Assembly (NCBI RefSeq): GCF_029961765.1
Contig: NZ_CP124681.1
Location: 4,960,001 to 5,024,000, forward strand
Reading direction: 5' to 3'
Length of the DNA stretch: 64,000 nt
DNA from: Nocardioides sp. QY071
Lineage (GTDB): Bacteria; Actinomycetota; Actinomycetes; Propionibacteriales; Nocardioidaceae
Shown here: piece after piece, positions 26,723 through 36,270 of the stretch
Numbering within the stretch: the first letter of the stretch is position 1
Layout: every line of letters starts with the position of its first letter
The notes under the pieces: generated by a model
Seen by the model: the letters and a program-made list of their open reading frames with translations, nothing else
Databases searched by the model: none
What the model was told of the DNA's origin: nothing
Made by a program: the position numbers and the translations under genes

Positions 26723-29700
26723 ATGTTCTCGAAGGTCCTGGTCGCCAACCGTGGCGAGATCGCGATCCGTGCCTTCCGTGCGGCCTACGAGCTGGGGGCG
26801 GCGACGGTCGCCGTGTTCCCCCACGAGGACCGGGGCTCCGAGCACCGGTTGAAGGCCGACGAGGCCTACGAGATCGGCGAGCGCGGGCACCCGGTGCGGT
26901 CCTACCTTGACCCCGAGGCGATCGTGGCGGCGGCGGTGGCCTGTGGGGCGGACGCGATCTACCCGGGCTACGGCTTCCTGTCGGAGAACCCGGCGCTGGC
27001 CGAGGCGTGTACGGCGGCCGGCATCACCTTCGTCGGTCCCTCGGCCGAGGTGCTGACCCTGACCGGCAACAAGGCGCGGGCGATCGCGGCCGCCAGGGCG
27101 GCCGGCGTACCGACGCTGCAGAGCGTGGACCCGTCGACCGACGTCGACGCCCTGCTCGCGGCGGCCGAGGCGATCCCGGCCCCGCTGTTCGTCAAGGCGG
27201 TCGCCGGTGGCGGCGGGCGAGGCATGCGCCGCGTCGACGACCGGGCCCAGCTGCGCGAGGCGATCGAGACCTGCATGCGCGAGGCCGAGGGCGCGTTCGG
27301 CGACCCGACGGTCTTCATCGAGCAGGCGGTGGTCGACCCGCGGCACATCGAGGTGCAGATCCTGGCCGACGGCACCGGCGAGGTGATCCACCTCTTCGAG
27401 CGGGACTGCTCGGTGCAGCGGCGGCACCAGAAGGTCGTCGAGATCGCCCCGGCACCCGGCCTCGATCCGGAGCTGCGGGAGCGGATGTGCGCCGACGCGG
27501 TGCGCTTCGCCCGTGAGATCGGCTACTCGTGCGCCGGCACCGTGGAGTTCCTGCTCGACCCGGCGGGCAACTACGTGTTCATCGAGATGAACCCGCGGAT
27601 CCAGGTCGAGCACACGGTGACCGAGGAGGTCACCGACGTCGACCTGGTCCAGGCCCAGCTGCGGATCGCGTCCGGCGAGACCCTCGCCGACCTCGGGCTG
27701 GCCCAGGACTCCGTGCGGTTGCGAGGTGCCGCGCTGCAGTGCCGGATCACGACCGAGGACCCCGCCAACGGGTTCCGTCCCGACACCGGCACCATCACGG
27801 CGTACCGCTCCCCGGGTGGGGCGGGCGTGCGGATCGACGGCGGCACCACCTTCACCGGCGCCGAGGTCAGCCCACACTTCGACTCGATGCTCGCCAAGCT
27901 CACCTGCCGCGGCCGGACCTTCGAGGACGCCGTCGCCCGCGCGCGACGCGCGGTGGCGGAGTTCCGGATCCGTGGTGTGGCCACGAACATCCCGTTCCTG
28001 CAGGCGCTGCTCGACGATCCCGACTTCGCGGCCGCCTCCACCGGCGCCGTGACGACGTCGTTCATCGAGACCCACCCACAGCTGCTGACCGCCCGCGCGT
28101 CGGGCGACCGCGGCACCCGGCTGCTCACCTACCTGGCCGACGTGACGGTCAACCAGCCGCACGGTGGCATCCCCGTCTCGGTCGCCCCGGTCGCGAAGCT
28201 CCCTTCTCTCGACCTCGCGGCCGCCGTGCCGGACGGGTCGCGGCAGCGGCTGCTCGCCGTCGGCCCGGATGCCTTCGCCGCGGAGCTGCGCGCCCGGACC
28301 GGCGTGGCCGTCACCGACACGACCTTCCGCGACGCCCACCAGTCACTGCTCGCCACGCGCGTGCGGACCCACGACCTGGTCGGCGTGGCCGGGCACGTGG
28401 CCCGGATGACGCCCGAGCTGTGGTCGCTGGAGTGCTGGGGCGGGGCGACGTACGACGTCGCGCTGCGCTTCCTCTCCGAGGACCCCTGGGACCGGCTGGC
28501 CAAGCTGCGCGCGGCCGTGCCGAACATCTGCCTGCAGATGCTGCTGCGCGGGCGCAACACGGTCGGCTACACGCCGTACCCCACCGCCGTGACGGACGCC
28601 TTCGTCGAGGAGGCCGCCGCCACCGGGATCGACGTGTTCCGGATCTTCGACGCCCTCAACGACGTCGAGCAGATGCGGCCCGCGATCGACGCGGTGCGCG
28701 CCACCGGGACCGCCGTCGCCGAGGTCGCGCTCTGCTACACCGGCGACCTGTCGTCGCCGGGCGAGGACCTGTACACGCTCGACTACTACCTGCACCTGGC
28801 CGAGAGGATCGTCGACGCCGGCGCGCACGTGCTGGCGATCAAGGACATGGCCGGCCTGCTCCGCGCCCCGGCCGCGACCACCCTGGTGACCGCGCTGCGC
28901 GAGCGGTTCGACCTGCCGGTGCACCTGCACACCCACGACACCGCCGGCGGCCAGCTCGCCACCCTCACCGCCGCGATCGCGGCCGGGGTGGACGCCGTCG
29001 ACGCCGCGACCGCGTCGATGGCCGGCACCACCTCCCAGCCGCCGCTGTCCTCGCTGGTCGCGGCCACCGACCACTCGGAGCGCTCCACGGGGCTCTCCTT
29101 GGCAGCCGTCAACGCGCTGGAGCCCTACTGGGAGGCGGTCCGCCGCCTCTACGCGCCCTTCGAGTCCGGGCTGCCCGCCCCGACCGGGCGCGTGTACCGC
29201 CACGAGATCCCCGGCGGCCAGCTCTCCAACCTGCGCCAGCAGGCGATCGCGCTCGGCCTCGGCGAGAAGTTCGAGCAGGTCGAGGACATGTACGCCGCCG
29301 CCAACGACATCCTCGGCCGCGTCCCCAAGGTCACCCCGTCCTCCAAGGTGATCGGCGACCTGGCCCTCGCCCTCGTGGCCAACTCCATCAACGCCGGCGC
29401 GGACCCCATCCAGACAGCAGAGGCGTTCGCGGCCGACCCGTCGTCGTACGACATCCCGGCGTCGGTCATCGGGTTCCTCCACGGCGAGCTCGGCGACCCG
29501 CCGGGCGGCTGGCCCGAGCCCTTCCGCTCCCGCGCGATCGAGGGCCGCCCCTGGACCCCGCCCGCCGAGGAGCTGTCGCCCGAGGCAGAGGCGGGGCTGG
29601 TCTCCGACCGGCGCGGGACGCTGAACGAGCTGCTCTTCCCCGGCCCGACGCGTGAGTACGCCGAGGCGCGGGCCCGCTGGGGCGACCTGTCCGTCGTACC

Positions 29701-30133
29701 GACGGCCGAGTTCCTCTACGGCCTCCAGCCCGACACCGAGCACGCCGTCGACATCGACGAGGGCAAGCGTGTCCTCGTCGAGCTCGAGGCGATCGGCGAG
29801 CCCGACGAGCGCGGCTACCGCACCGTCCTGGCCCGCCTCAACGGCCAGATCCGCCCGATCTCCGTGCGCGACCGCTCCGTGTCCGCCGAGGTCGCCGCCG
29901 CCGAGAAGGCCGACCCCGCGAAGCCCGGCCACGTCGCCGCCCCGTTCCAGGGCGTCGTCACCGTCACCGTCGCCGAGGGCGACGAGGTCGCCGCCGGCGA
30001 CACCGTCGCCACCATCGAGGCGATGAAGATGGAGGCCTCGATCACCGCGCCGGTGGGCGGTGTCGTCGAGCGGCTCGCGATCCGCGGGACGAACCCCGTC
30101 GACGGCGGGGACCTGGTGCTCGAGCTGGGGTGA
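26723..30133 (+). CDS. pyc: Pyruvate carboxylase
   Basis: 1136 residues, the full single-chain enzyme. In order it has: biotin carboxylase (residues 1-455, with GGGGRGMRRV, ERDCSVQRRHQKVVEIAPAP and EMNPRIQVEHTVTE), the carboxyltransferase barrel (about 535-835, with DTTFRDAHQSLLATRVRT and the metal-site HLHTHDTAGG), the PC-specific domain and a C-terminal biotinyl domain with the biotin lysine in EAMKMEA. It carboxylates pyruvate to oxaloacetate. The ATG follows GCAGGAG. It is 17 bp after the E2 gene in the same direction, an arrangement that ties the two fates of pyruvate together. Confidence 0.96.
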   Translation: MFSKVLVANRGEIAIRAFRAAYELGAATVAVFPHEDRGSEHRLKADEAYEIGERGHPVRSYLDPEAIVAAAVACGADAIYPGYGFLSENPALAEACTAAGITFVGPSAEVLTLTGNKARAIAAARAAGVPTLQSVDPSTDVDALLAAAEAIPAPLFVKAVAGGGGRGMRRVDDRAQLREAIETCMREAEGAFGDPTVFIEQAVVDPRHIEVQILADGTGEVIHLFERDCSVQRRHQKVVEIAPAPGLDPELRERMCADAVRFAREIGYSCAGTVEFLLDPAGNYVFIEMNPRIQVEHTVTEEVTDVDLVQAQLRIASGETLADLGLAQDSVRLRGAALQCRITTEDPANGFRPDTGTITAYRSPGGAGVRIDGGTTFTGAEVSPHFDSMLAKLTCRGRTFEDAVARARRAVAEFRIRGVATNIPFLQALLDDPDFAAASTGAVTTSFIETHPQLLTARASGDRGTRLLTYLADVTVNQPHGGIPVSVAPVAKLPSLDLAAAVPDGSRQRLLAVGPDAFAAELRARTGVAVTDTTFRDAHQSLLATRVRTHDLVGVAGHVARMTPELWSLECWGGATYDVALRFLSEDPWDRLAKLRAAVPNICLQMLLRGRNTVGYTPYPTAVTDAFVEEAAATGIDVFRIFDALNDVEQMRPAIDAVRATGTAVAEVALCYTGDLSSPGEDLYTLDYYLHLAERIVDAGAHVLAIKDMAGLLRAPAATTLVTALRERFDLPVHLHTHDTAGGQLATLTAAIAAGVDAVDAATASMAGTTSQPPLSSLVAATDHSERSTGLSLAAVNALEPYWEAVRRLYAPFESGLPAPTGRVYRHEIPGGQLSNLRQQAIALGLGEKFEQVEDMYAAANDILGRVPKVTPSSKVIGDLALALVANSINAGADPIQTAEAFAADPSSYDIPASVIGFLHGELGDPPGGWPEPFRSRAIEGRPWTPPAEELSPEAEAGLVSDRRGTLNELLFPGPTREYAEARARWGDLSVVPTAEFLYGLQPDTEHAVDIDEGKRVLVELEAIGEPDERGYRTVLARLNGQIRPISVRDRSVSAEVAAAEKADPAKPGHVAAPFQGVVTVTVAEGDEVAAGDTVATIEAMKMEASITAPVGGVVERLAIRGTNPVDGGDLVLELG

Positions 30134-30185
30134 CGCGTAGTAGCCAGCCGTCGGTGGATCGGGCTGGGTCGCCTAGCCTCGGCTC

Positions 30186-31565
30186 ATGAGCGACATCGAC
30201 ACCGTCGTGGTCGGGGCGGGGGTCGCGGGCCTGACCGCGGCCCGGCTGCTGGCCGCCGCCGGCCAGCGCGTGGTCGTGCTCGAGGCCCGCGACCGGGTCG
30301 GCGGACGGACCCACTCGCAGCGGAGCGACGGTCTCGTGACGGACCTCGGTGCCTCGTGGATCCACGGCATCGATGACAACCCGCTGTTCGCCGCGGTCCG
30401 AGCGTTCGGCATGCCGACCGTGGAGCTCACGGTCGGCAGCTACCAGCCCGACAGCCGCCCGATCGCCTACTACGACCCCGAAGGCGTCCGTCTCGACCAG
30501 GCGCAGGTGGACCGGTTCGCCGCCGACGTCCACGCCTTCGACGAGCGACTCGCCACGGCGGTCGCGGCCTCGAGCCACGGCACGTCGTACGAGACCGTGG
30601 TCGAGACGACGCTGGCGGAGCTGGCGTGGCCGGCCGATCGTCGAGAGCGCGTGCGCGAGTTCCTGCGGCACCGCACCGAGGAGCAGTACGGCGTGTGGAT
30701 CGGCGACCTCGATGCGCACGGCCTCGACGACGACCAGGTCGAGGGCGACGAGGTCGTCTTCCCCGACGGCTTCGACGCCCTCGCCAGGCGCCTGGCCGAG
30801 GGTGTCGACGTGCGTCTCGAGCAGGTGGTGACCCGGTTGCGGTGGAGCACGGACGGCGGCGTCGTCGTCCGCTGCGGCGACCGCGACCTGGCTGCCCACC
30901 GGGCGATCGTGACCGTCCCGGTCGGGGTGCTGAAGGCCGGGGCACTCGTCATCGAGCCGCCCCTGCCCGATCCCCTGGCCGGCGCCCTCGACCGGCTCGA
31001 GATGAACCACTTCGAGAAGGTGTTCCTGAGCTTCCGCGAGCGGTTCTGGGCGCCCGACGTCTACGCGATCCGCCGCCAGGGACCGGCCGCCGCCTGGTGG
31101 CACTCCTGGTACGACCTCACCCCGCTGCACGGCGTGCCGACCCTGCTGACGTTCGCGGCAGGTCCGTGCGCACAGGCGATCCGCGGCTGGACCGACGAAG
31201 CGATCACCGCATCCGTGTTCGCTGCGCTGCGCGAGATCCACCCCCACGCCGACATCACCCCCACGGCGGTCGAGGTGACCCGCTGGCGCGACGACCCCTT
31301 CGCCCTCGGGTCCTACGCCTACATGACCGTCGGCTCCACGACCGAGGACCACGACGTGCTCGCCACACCAGTCGGCGGCGTCCTGCACCTGGCCGGCGAG
31401 GCGACCTGGACCGAGGACCCGGCAACGGTCACCGCCGCCCTCCGGTCGGGACACCGCGCTGCCGAGAAAGTGCTCGGTCGGTCGGTGGCGATCGAGACGC
31501 TCTGGGCGGCGGTCGTGGACCGATCCGCCGCCCAGGCGAGTCGAGTCACGCGAGCAGCGCGTTGA
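30186..31565 (+). CDS. Flavin-containing amine oxidase (polyamine oxidase-like)
   Basis: 459 residues. The FAD motif GAGVAGLTAARLLAAAGQRVVVLEARDRVGGRTHS and GASWIHG are those of the monoamine/polyamine oxidase family. The C-terminal FAD-binding segment LHLAGEATWTEDPATVTAALRSGHRAAEKVLG is present. There is no signal peptide, so it acts in the cytoplasm. It is convergent with an aldehyde dehydrogenase and overlaps it by 20 bp. Oxidation of an amine to an aldehyde that the neighbour then oxidises is chemically sensible but not shown. Confidence 0.85.
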   Translation: MSDIDTVVVGAGVAGLTAARLLAAAGQRVVVLEARDRVGGRTHSQRSDGLVTDLGASWIHGIDDNPLFAAVRAFGMPTVELTVGSYQPDSRPIAYYDPEGVRLDQAQVDRFAADVHAFDERLATAVAASSHGTSYETVVETTLAELAWPADRRERVREFLRHRTEEQYGVWIGDLDAHGLDDDQVEGDEVVFPDGFDALARRLAEGVDVRLEQVVTRLRWSTDGGVVVRCGDRDLAAHRAIVTVPVGVLKAGALVIEPPLPDPLAGALDRLEMNHFEKVFLSFRERFWAPDVYAIRRQGPAAAWWHSWYDLTPLHGVPTLLTFAAGPCAQAIRGWTDEAITASVFAALREIHPHADITPTAVEVTRWRDDPFALGSYAYMTVGSTTEDHDVLATPVGGVLHLAGEATWTEDPATVTAALRSGHRAAEKVLGRSVAIETLWAAVVDRSAAQASRVTRAAR

Positions 31566-33054
31566 CCGACTTCTGCTCGGTGTAGGCGTCGATCGCCGAG
31601 GCGCCGAGCTCGCGGCCCCAGCCGGACTGCTTGTAGCCACCGAAGGGCATCGCGGCGTCGAAGGCGTTGTGGCAGTTGATCCAGACCGTGCCCGCCTTGA
31701 TCTGGCGGGCGGTGCGGTGCGCCTTGGTGACGTCCCGGGTCCAGACGGAGGCCGCCAGTCCGTACGGCGTGTCGTTGGCCGCCGCGGCCACGCCCTGCTC
31801 CGCGTTGAACGGGGTCGCGACGACGACCGGGCCGAAGATCTCCTCGCGGTAGACGCTGAACGAGGAGTCGACGTCGACCAGGACGGTGGGCTCGACGTAG
31901 TAGCCGGTGTCGCCGTGCCGGCGGCCGCCGGTCAGCGCCCGGGCGCCGTCGCGCAACCCGGCGTCGACGTACCCGAGGACCCGGTCGAGCTGGGTCTGCG
32001 AGACGAGGGGGCCGACCTCGCTGGTGGGGTCGAGGCCGGGACCGAGCTTGCTGGCGGCAGCGACCTCGGCGACGCCCTGGGTGAACTCCTCGAAGATCTT
32101 GTCCTCGACGAGCAGCCGGGTCCCGCTGGTGCAGGTCTGGCCGTGGTTGAACAGGAAGCCCGAGGCGGTGCCCGGGATCGCGAGGTCGAGGTTCGCGTCG
32201 GCGTACACGACCTGGGGGCTCTTGCCGCCGAGCTCGAGGCTGACCTTCTTCAGGTTGCCCTTGGCGGCGTCGACGATCAGCTTGCCGACCTCGGTCGAGC
32301 CGGTGAACGCGATCTTGTCGACATCGTCGTGGGCGGCCAGCGCGGCCCCGGCCTCGCCGTACCCGGTCACGACGTTGAAGACGCCGTCCGGCAGGCCGCA
32401 CTCGGCCATGATCTCGGCGAGACGGAGAGCGGTCAGCGGGGTGTCCTCCGCCGGCTTGAGGACCACCGTGTTGCCGCAGGTGAGTGCGACCGGGATCTTG
32501 AAGGCGGCCATCAGGAGCGGGAAGTTCCACGGCACGATCGCGCCGCAGACGCCGACCGGCTCGCGCAGCGTGTAGGCGTGCCACTGGGTGCCGGGCGCCC
32601 ACGGGACCGAGACGGGGATGGTGCGGCCCTCGATCTTGGTGGCCCAGCCGGCGTAGTACTGGAACAGCTCGGCGACCCAGGTGACGTCGACGGCCTGCGC
32701 GACACCGGCGGACTTGCCGTTGTCGAGCGCCTCGAGCTGGGCGAGCTCCTCGGCGTGCTCGTAGATCGCCTCGCCGATCCGGAACAGCAGGCGCTGGCGC
32801 TGGGCCGGCGTCCACAGCGCCCATTCGCCCTCGAAGGCCCGGCGGGCGGCGCGGACGGCGCGGTCGACGTCCTCCGCCTCGCCGCGCGCGACCTCGGTGA
32901 GCACCTGGCCGGTGGCCGGGTCGCGGGTCTCGAAGGTGCGGCCGGAGGCGGCGTCGGTCCACGCCCCGCCGATGAACAGGCCCTTGGGGCGCGACAGCCA
33001 CTCGCGTACCTGCGGCAGCACGGCGGTGTCGGTGGGGACGAGCAGGTCGGTCAT
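31546..33054 (-). CDS. Aldehyde dehydrogenase (NAD-dependent, betaine-aldehyde type)
   Basis: 502 residues, complete. VPWNFPLLMAAFKIPVAL and FTGSTEVGK bind NAD. The general-base glutamate is in [12 protein letters not shown] and the nucleophile in NHGQTCTSGTRL. It is the last gene of the block running from the zinc alcohol dehydrogenase, but a 17-bp palindrome (33118-33134) identical in its arms to one before that dehydrogenase lies 64-80 bp upstream, so it probably has its own promoter under the same regulator. Its likely job is to oxidise the aldehyde made by the alcohol dehydrogenase at 35030-36142. Confidence 0.93.
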   Translation of the reverse strand: MTDLLVPTDTAVLPQVREWLSRPKGLFIGGAWTDAASGRTFETRDPATGQVLTEVARGEAEDVDRAVRAARRAFEGEWALWTPAQRQRLLFRIGEAIYEHAEELAQLEALDNGKSAGVAQAVDVTWVAELFQYYAGWATKIEGRTIPVSVPWAPGTQWHAYTLREPVGVCGAIVPWNFPLLMAAFKIPVALTCGNTVVLKPAEDTPLTALRLAEIMAECGLPDGVFNVVTGYGEAGAALAAHDDVDKIAFTGSTEVGKLIVDAAKGNLKKVSLELGGKSPQVVYADANLDLAIPGTASGFLFNHGQTCTSGTRLLVEDKIFEEFTQGVAEVAAASKLGPGLDPTSEVGPLVSQTQLDRVLGYVDAGLRDGARALTGGRRHGDTGYYVEPTVLVDVDSSFSVYREEIFGPVVVATPFNAEQGVAAAANDTPYGLAASVWTRDVTKAHRTARQIKAGTVWINCHNAFDAAMPFGGYKQSGWGRELGASAIDAYTEQKSVNALLA

Positions 33055-33117
33055 GTTTCCTCCGTCAGGGGTGGTCGATCGTGCGGTGCGAGCGTCGTCC
33101 GCCCCGCCGTACGGCGG

Positions 33118-33134
33118 TGTTCAGCTTCTGGACA
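33118..33134 (+). promoter_or_regulatory. TGTTCAG-N3-CTGGACA site upstream of the aldehyde dehydrogenase gene
   Basis: TGTTCAGCTTCTGGACA is an interrupted palindrome with one mismatched pair. The same 14 arm bases occur at 36227-36243 beside the AcoR-like regulator gene. It is 64-80 bp upstream of the aldehyde dehydrogenase start. It is the best candidate operator for the regulator encoded at 36319-37929. Confidence 0.65.
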
Positions 33135-33164
33135 TTCCGCGTCAGCCTCAGCCTGATTGCAGGC

Positions 33165-34118
33165 TCAGGGCGCCAGCAGCCGATCCAGCACGACCGGCAG
33201 CTCCGCGAGCGCGTCGAGCGAGGCCATCCGCGCTCCGGCCTCGCGGGCGAACCGCCGGGCCTCGTCGTCGTCCGACGCCGGCGCGACGACCAGCAGCTCG
33301 TCGAGTCCGCGCGCGGCCGGGATCGGGTCCACGTCGTCGGTGACCCGGCAGTCCGAGAGCAGCAGCGTGATCCGGCGCCGGGCCCGGGCGCCGGACAGCT
33401 GATCGCGCGCCGCCCGCAGCGCTGCGTCGAGCGAGGTCATCCCGTGGCCACGCAGCCCGAGGACCCGTTCGACCGTACGGCGGGCCGGGCTCGCCGTACC
33501 GAGCGCGACGACCGTCTCTGCCCGGCGGTCGAAGGCCACCACCGCGAACTCACCACCGGAATCGGCCGACCTGAGGGCGCAGGCAGCGGCAGCCATGGCC
33601 GCGGTCGCGAGCCGCCGGCCTTCCATCGAACCGGAGCGGTCGACGAGCAGGCACAGCGCGGTCGCCGGCCTCTCCCACACCGACGCGGTCAGCTCGTCGA
33701 GGGCCGGCGGGCGTCCCTCGCCGCGGGCCACGGCGACCGCCTCCAAGGAGGCGTCGAGGTCGAGGTCGCCCCCGCGGTCGGCGCGGGTCGGCCGCAGCCG
33801 GCCGGCACCGATCCGGCCGTGCGGACCGCTGCGTGCCCGCTCGATGACCAGCCGCGGCACGAGCGCCTGGACCCGCGCCCGCAGGGCGGGGTCGGTGGCG
33901 CGACTCATCAGCGCGAGCAGCGGCAGCACGTCGTCCGGGTCCTCGGCGACGGCCGCCTCGACGGCCGCCACGTCGAGCTCGCCGACCTCCGGCGAGAGCT
34001 CCTCGAACCGCGGGTTGCGCGCCAGCTCGCAGCGGCCGTTCGTGCGCTCGGGCCGCCCACGGCGCGAGGTCGCCGGGGGCGGCGGGGAGGTGCCCGCCCC
34101 GACCGGGGGCGGGCTCAG
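33165..34118 (-). CDS. VWA-domain protein paired with MoxR ATPase
   Basis: The frame is open for 317 residues up to the stop of the upstream ATPase. A von Willebrand A domain (about residues 150-310) has the MIDAS motif DRSGS and later MTSLDAAL. Before it lies NPRFEELSPEVGELD, which looks like real protein, so a start at the GTG at 33971 would cut off part of the conserved region. The only start near the open end is a CTG at 34118, overlapping the upstream TGA as CTGA; the true start is therefore uncertain. MoxR-VWA pairs act as metal- or cofactor-inserting chaperones for partner enzymes; the partner here is probably the adjacent alcohol dehydrogenase. Confidence 0.72.
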   Translation of the reverse strand: MSPPPVGAGTSPPPPATSRRGRPERTNGRCELARNPRFEELSPEVGELDVAAVEAAVAEDPDDVLPLLALMSRATDPALRARVQALVPRLVIERARSGPHGRIGAGRLRPTRADRGGDLDLDASLEAVAVARGEGRPPALDELTASVWERPATALCLLVDRSGSMEGRRLATAAMAAAACALRSADSGGEFAVVAFDRRAETVVALGTASPARRTVERVLGLRGHGMTSLDAALRAARDQLSGARARRRITLLLSDCRVTDDVDPIPAARGLDELLVVAPASDDDEARRFAREAGARMASLDALAELPVVLDRLLAP

Positions 34119-35020
34119 GCTTCCCCCGGGCGCGGCTCCTCCGCAGCGTCGCCTCCGGAGGAGGGCGGCGGTCCGAAGTGCGTGGTGTAGAGCTCGGTGA
34201 TGATCTCCTCGGGCCGCCGGGTGGACGCCTCGTCGACGCGTACCCGCCCGCTCAGCGCGACCAGGGCCGCGTCGAGCCCGGCCTGCCAGTCGTCCTCGGC
34301 GACGTCCCGCGCCCGGGTCAGCTGGTGGTTGATCCCCGCCAGGTCGATGGTCCCGCGCACCGACGAGCCGACGCGGAGCTCGGGGTGCTCGCGGGTCGCC
34401 CGCACCAGCGCGACCGCGCGGTCGCGCCAGTCGTCCGAGGGGACCGGTGCCCGCTGGGCGACGATCCGCGCCTCGGCACCGGCGGACTGGTAGCCCATCG
34501 CGATCCGGCAGGTCCGGTCGTAGACGGCCGAGGAGACGCGGGCGGTGCCGACGGCGTCGTACGGGTTCATCGCCGCGACGACCGCGAAGCCCGGCGCCGC
34601 ACGGACCAGGCCGAGCCGAGGTACGACGATCTCCCGCTCCGACATCACGGTGAGCAGCGTGTTGAGGGTCTCCTCGGGCACCCGGTTGAGCTCCTCGACG
34701 TACAGCAGGCCGCCCTCGCGCATCGCCGTGAGCAGCGGCCCGTCGACGAAGACGTCGGGCTGGTAGCCCCGGCTGAGCACCAGGGCGGGGTCGAAGTGGC
34801 CGACCAGCCGGGCCGGGGTCAGCTCGGCATTGCCCTCGACGAGGGCGAACGAGCGGTCCCGGCCGGCGGCGACCCGGCGCAGGAGGGTGGTCTTGCCGGT
34901 GCCGGGAGGCCCCTCGAGGACGACGTGGGCGCCACTGGCCAACGCCGCCTCGAGGAGCTCGGTCTCCCGTGCCCGGTCGACGACCCCGAGGGCCGCGAGC
35001 TCCGACAGCACAGCAGTCAT
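34115..35020 (-). CDS. MoxR-family AAA+ ATPase
   Basis: 301 residues. Walker A is GPPGTGKTTLLRR near residues 38-50. The Walker B/sensor region reads LLYVEELNRVPEETLNTLLTVMSE, and sensor 1 is AMNPYD. This is the AAA_3/CbbQ-like MoxR group, which works with a VWA partner to remodel or load cofactors into enzymes. It lies between an alcohol dehydrogenase gene (9 bp upstream) and the VWA gene (overlapping downstream), so the three form an operon. Function is inferred from the family and the neighbours. Confidence 0.88.
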   Translation of the reverse strand: MTAVLSELAALGVVDRARETELLEAALASGAHVVLEGPPGTGKTTLLRRVAAGRDRSFALVEGNAELTPARLVGHFDPALVLSRGYQPDVFVDGPLLTAMREGGLLYVEELNRVPEETLNTLLTVMSEREIVVPRLGLVRAAPGFAVVAAMNPYDAVGTARVSSAVYDRTCRIAMGYQSAGAEARIVAQRAPVPSDDWRDRAVALVRATREHPELRVGSSVRGTIDLAGINHQLTRARDVAEDDWQAGLDAALVALSGRVRVDEASTRRPEEIITELYTTHFGPPPSSGGDAAEEPRPGEA

Positions 35021-35029
35021 CAGCCCTCG

Positions 35030-36142
35030 TCAGTGCTCGTGGACGACGACGCCGCGCACGTTCTTGCCGTTGAGCAGGTCGTCGTACCCCTCGTTGACCT
35101 GGTCGAGGGTGTAGGTGCGGGTGAGGATCTCGTCGAGCTTGAGGTCGCCGGACTGGTAGAGGCCGAGGATCCGCGGGATGTCGACGGTCGGGTTGCAGTC
35201 GCCGAAGAGGCTGCCGCGCAGCTCCTTGCGGAACAGCGTGAGGATCGAGCCGGGCAGCTGGATGTTCGTCTCCTCCAGCTTGTTGAGGCCGGTCAGCACG
35301 ACCTTGCCGCCCTTTCCGACCGCGTTGAAGCCGTCGGCGACGATCTCGGAGGTCATCAGCCCGGGCGTGAGGATCGCCGAGTCCGCCATCTGCCCGCGGG
35401 TCAGGTTGGTGATCGTCTCCATCGCGAGCTCGGCGGACTCGAACGCGTGCGTGGCGCCGAGCTCCATCGCCTTCTCGCGCTTGTTGGCGAGCGGGTCGAT
35501 CGCGATGACGTTCTTGGCGCCGGCGAGCGCGGCACCCTGGACGGCGTTGATGCCGATGCCGCCGATGCCCATGATGACGACGGTGTCGCCGGCCCTGACC
35601 TCGGCGGTGTTGACGGCCGCGCCCCAGCCGGTGGGTACGCCGCAGCCGACCAGGACCGCCTTCTCCAGCGGCAGGTCGTCATCGACCTTCACGCACGAGT
35701 TCTGGTGGATGACGCCGTACTGGCTGAAGGTGCCGAGCATGCACATGGCGCCGTACTGGCCTGCGGGCCCGGTGATCGGGAACCGCTCGCCGGGCAGGTA
35801 GCCGTCGAGGATGGTGGCACCCATGTCGCAGATCGACTGCTGCCCGTTGGCGCAGTAGCGACAGCTGCCGCAGTTGGGGATGAACGAGCAGACGACGTGG
35901 TCGCCGACCTTGACCCGGCTCACGCCGGGGCCGACCTCCTCGATGATGCCGGCACCCTCGTGCCCCAGGACCATCGGCAGCCGCGCCTCCAGGTCGCCGT
36001 GGGCGATGTGCACGTCGGAGTGGCACAGCCCGGCGTGGGTGTAGCGGATCAGCACCTCGCCCTCGCGGGGCTTGTCGAGGGTCAGCTCCTCGATCACGAT
36101 CGGCTTGCCGGTCTCGTAGACGACTGCGGCCTTGGTCTTCAT
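35030..36142 (-). CDS. NDMA-dependent zinc alcohol dehydrogenase (mycofactocin-dependent type)
   Basis: 370 residues. Catalytic zinc ligands are in GLCHSDVH and GHEGAG, and the structural zinc site is CGSCRYCANGQQSIC. The cofactor loop is GIGGIGINAVQGA. The sequence, notably CSFIPNCGSCRYCANGQQSICDMGA, fits the medium-chain alcohol dehydrogenase family that co-occurs with mycofactocin genes, keeps a tightly bound nicotinamide and passes electrons to mycofactocin (NDMA in assays). It is the first gene of an operon with MoxR and VWA genes. Its promoter is divergent from an AcoR-like regulator and faces a TGTTCAG-N3-CTGGACA palindrome and a CRP-like site. Confidence 0.9.
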   Translation of the reverse strand: MKTKAAVVYETGKPIVIEELTLDKPREGEVLIRYTHAGLCHSDVHIAHGDLEARLPMVLGHEGAGIIEEVGPGVSRVKVGDHVVCSFIPNCGSCRYCANGQQSICDMGATILDGYLPGERFPITGPAGQYGAMCMLGTFSQYGVIHQNSCVKVDDDLPLEKAVLVGCGVPTGWGAAVNTAEVRAGDTVVIMGIGGIGINAVQGAALAGAKNVIAIDPLANKREKAMELGATHAFESAELAMETITNLTRGQMADSAILTPGLMTSEIVADGFNAVGKGGKVVLTGLNKLEETNIQLPGSILTLFRKELRGSLFGDCNPTVDIPRILGLYQSGDLKLDEILTRTYTLDQVNEGYDDLLNGKNVRGVVVHEH

Positions 36143-36226
36143 GAGGGTTCTCCTGGAGTGGGGCGCCGGGGCGTCGGCGACGGGGACGTGACGCCGGACA
36201 CACTCGCAACGCGGCGGCCCCTTGGT

Positions 36227-36243
36227 TGTTCAGAAACTGGACA
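36227..36243 (+). promoter_or_regulatory. TGTTCAG-N3-CTGGACA site between the alcohol dehydrogenase and regulator genes
   Basis: TGTTCAGAAACTGGACA lies within a larger near-palindrome, GGTTGTTCAG-AAA-CTGGACAACC, at 36224-36246. The arms match the site at 33118-33134 exactly over 14 of 17 positions; only the 3-bp spacer differs. It is 85 bp upstream of the zinc alcohol dehydrogenase start and 76 bp upstream of the regulator start. Confidence 0.7.
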
Positions 36244-36270
36244 ACCGGCTGCCAACCCCGTGGCGTTTAC

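Noticed and set aside
30330-30342. GGTCTCGTGACGG inside the amine oxidase gene, matching part of the dispersed palindromic repeat
   Set aside because: Only 13 bp match, the other arm and the hairpin are missing, and the bases encode the conserved stretch just before GASWIHG, so it is coincidence.
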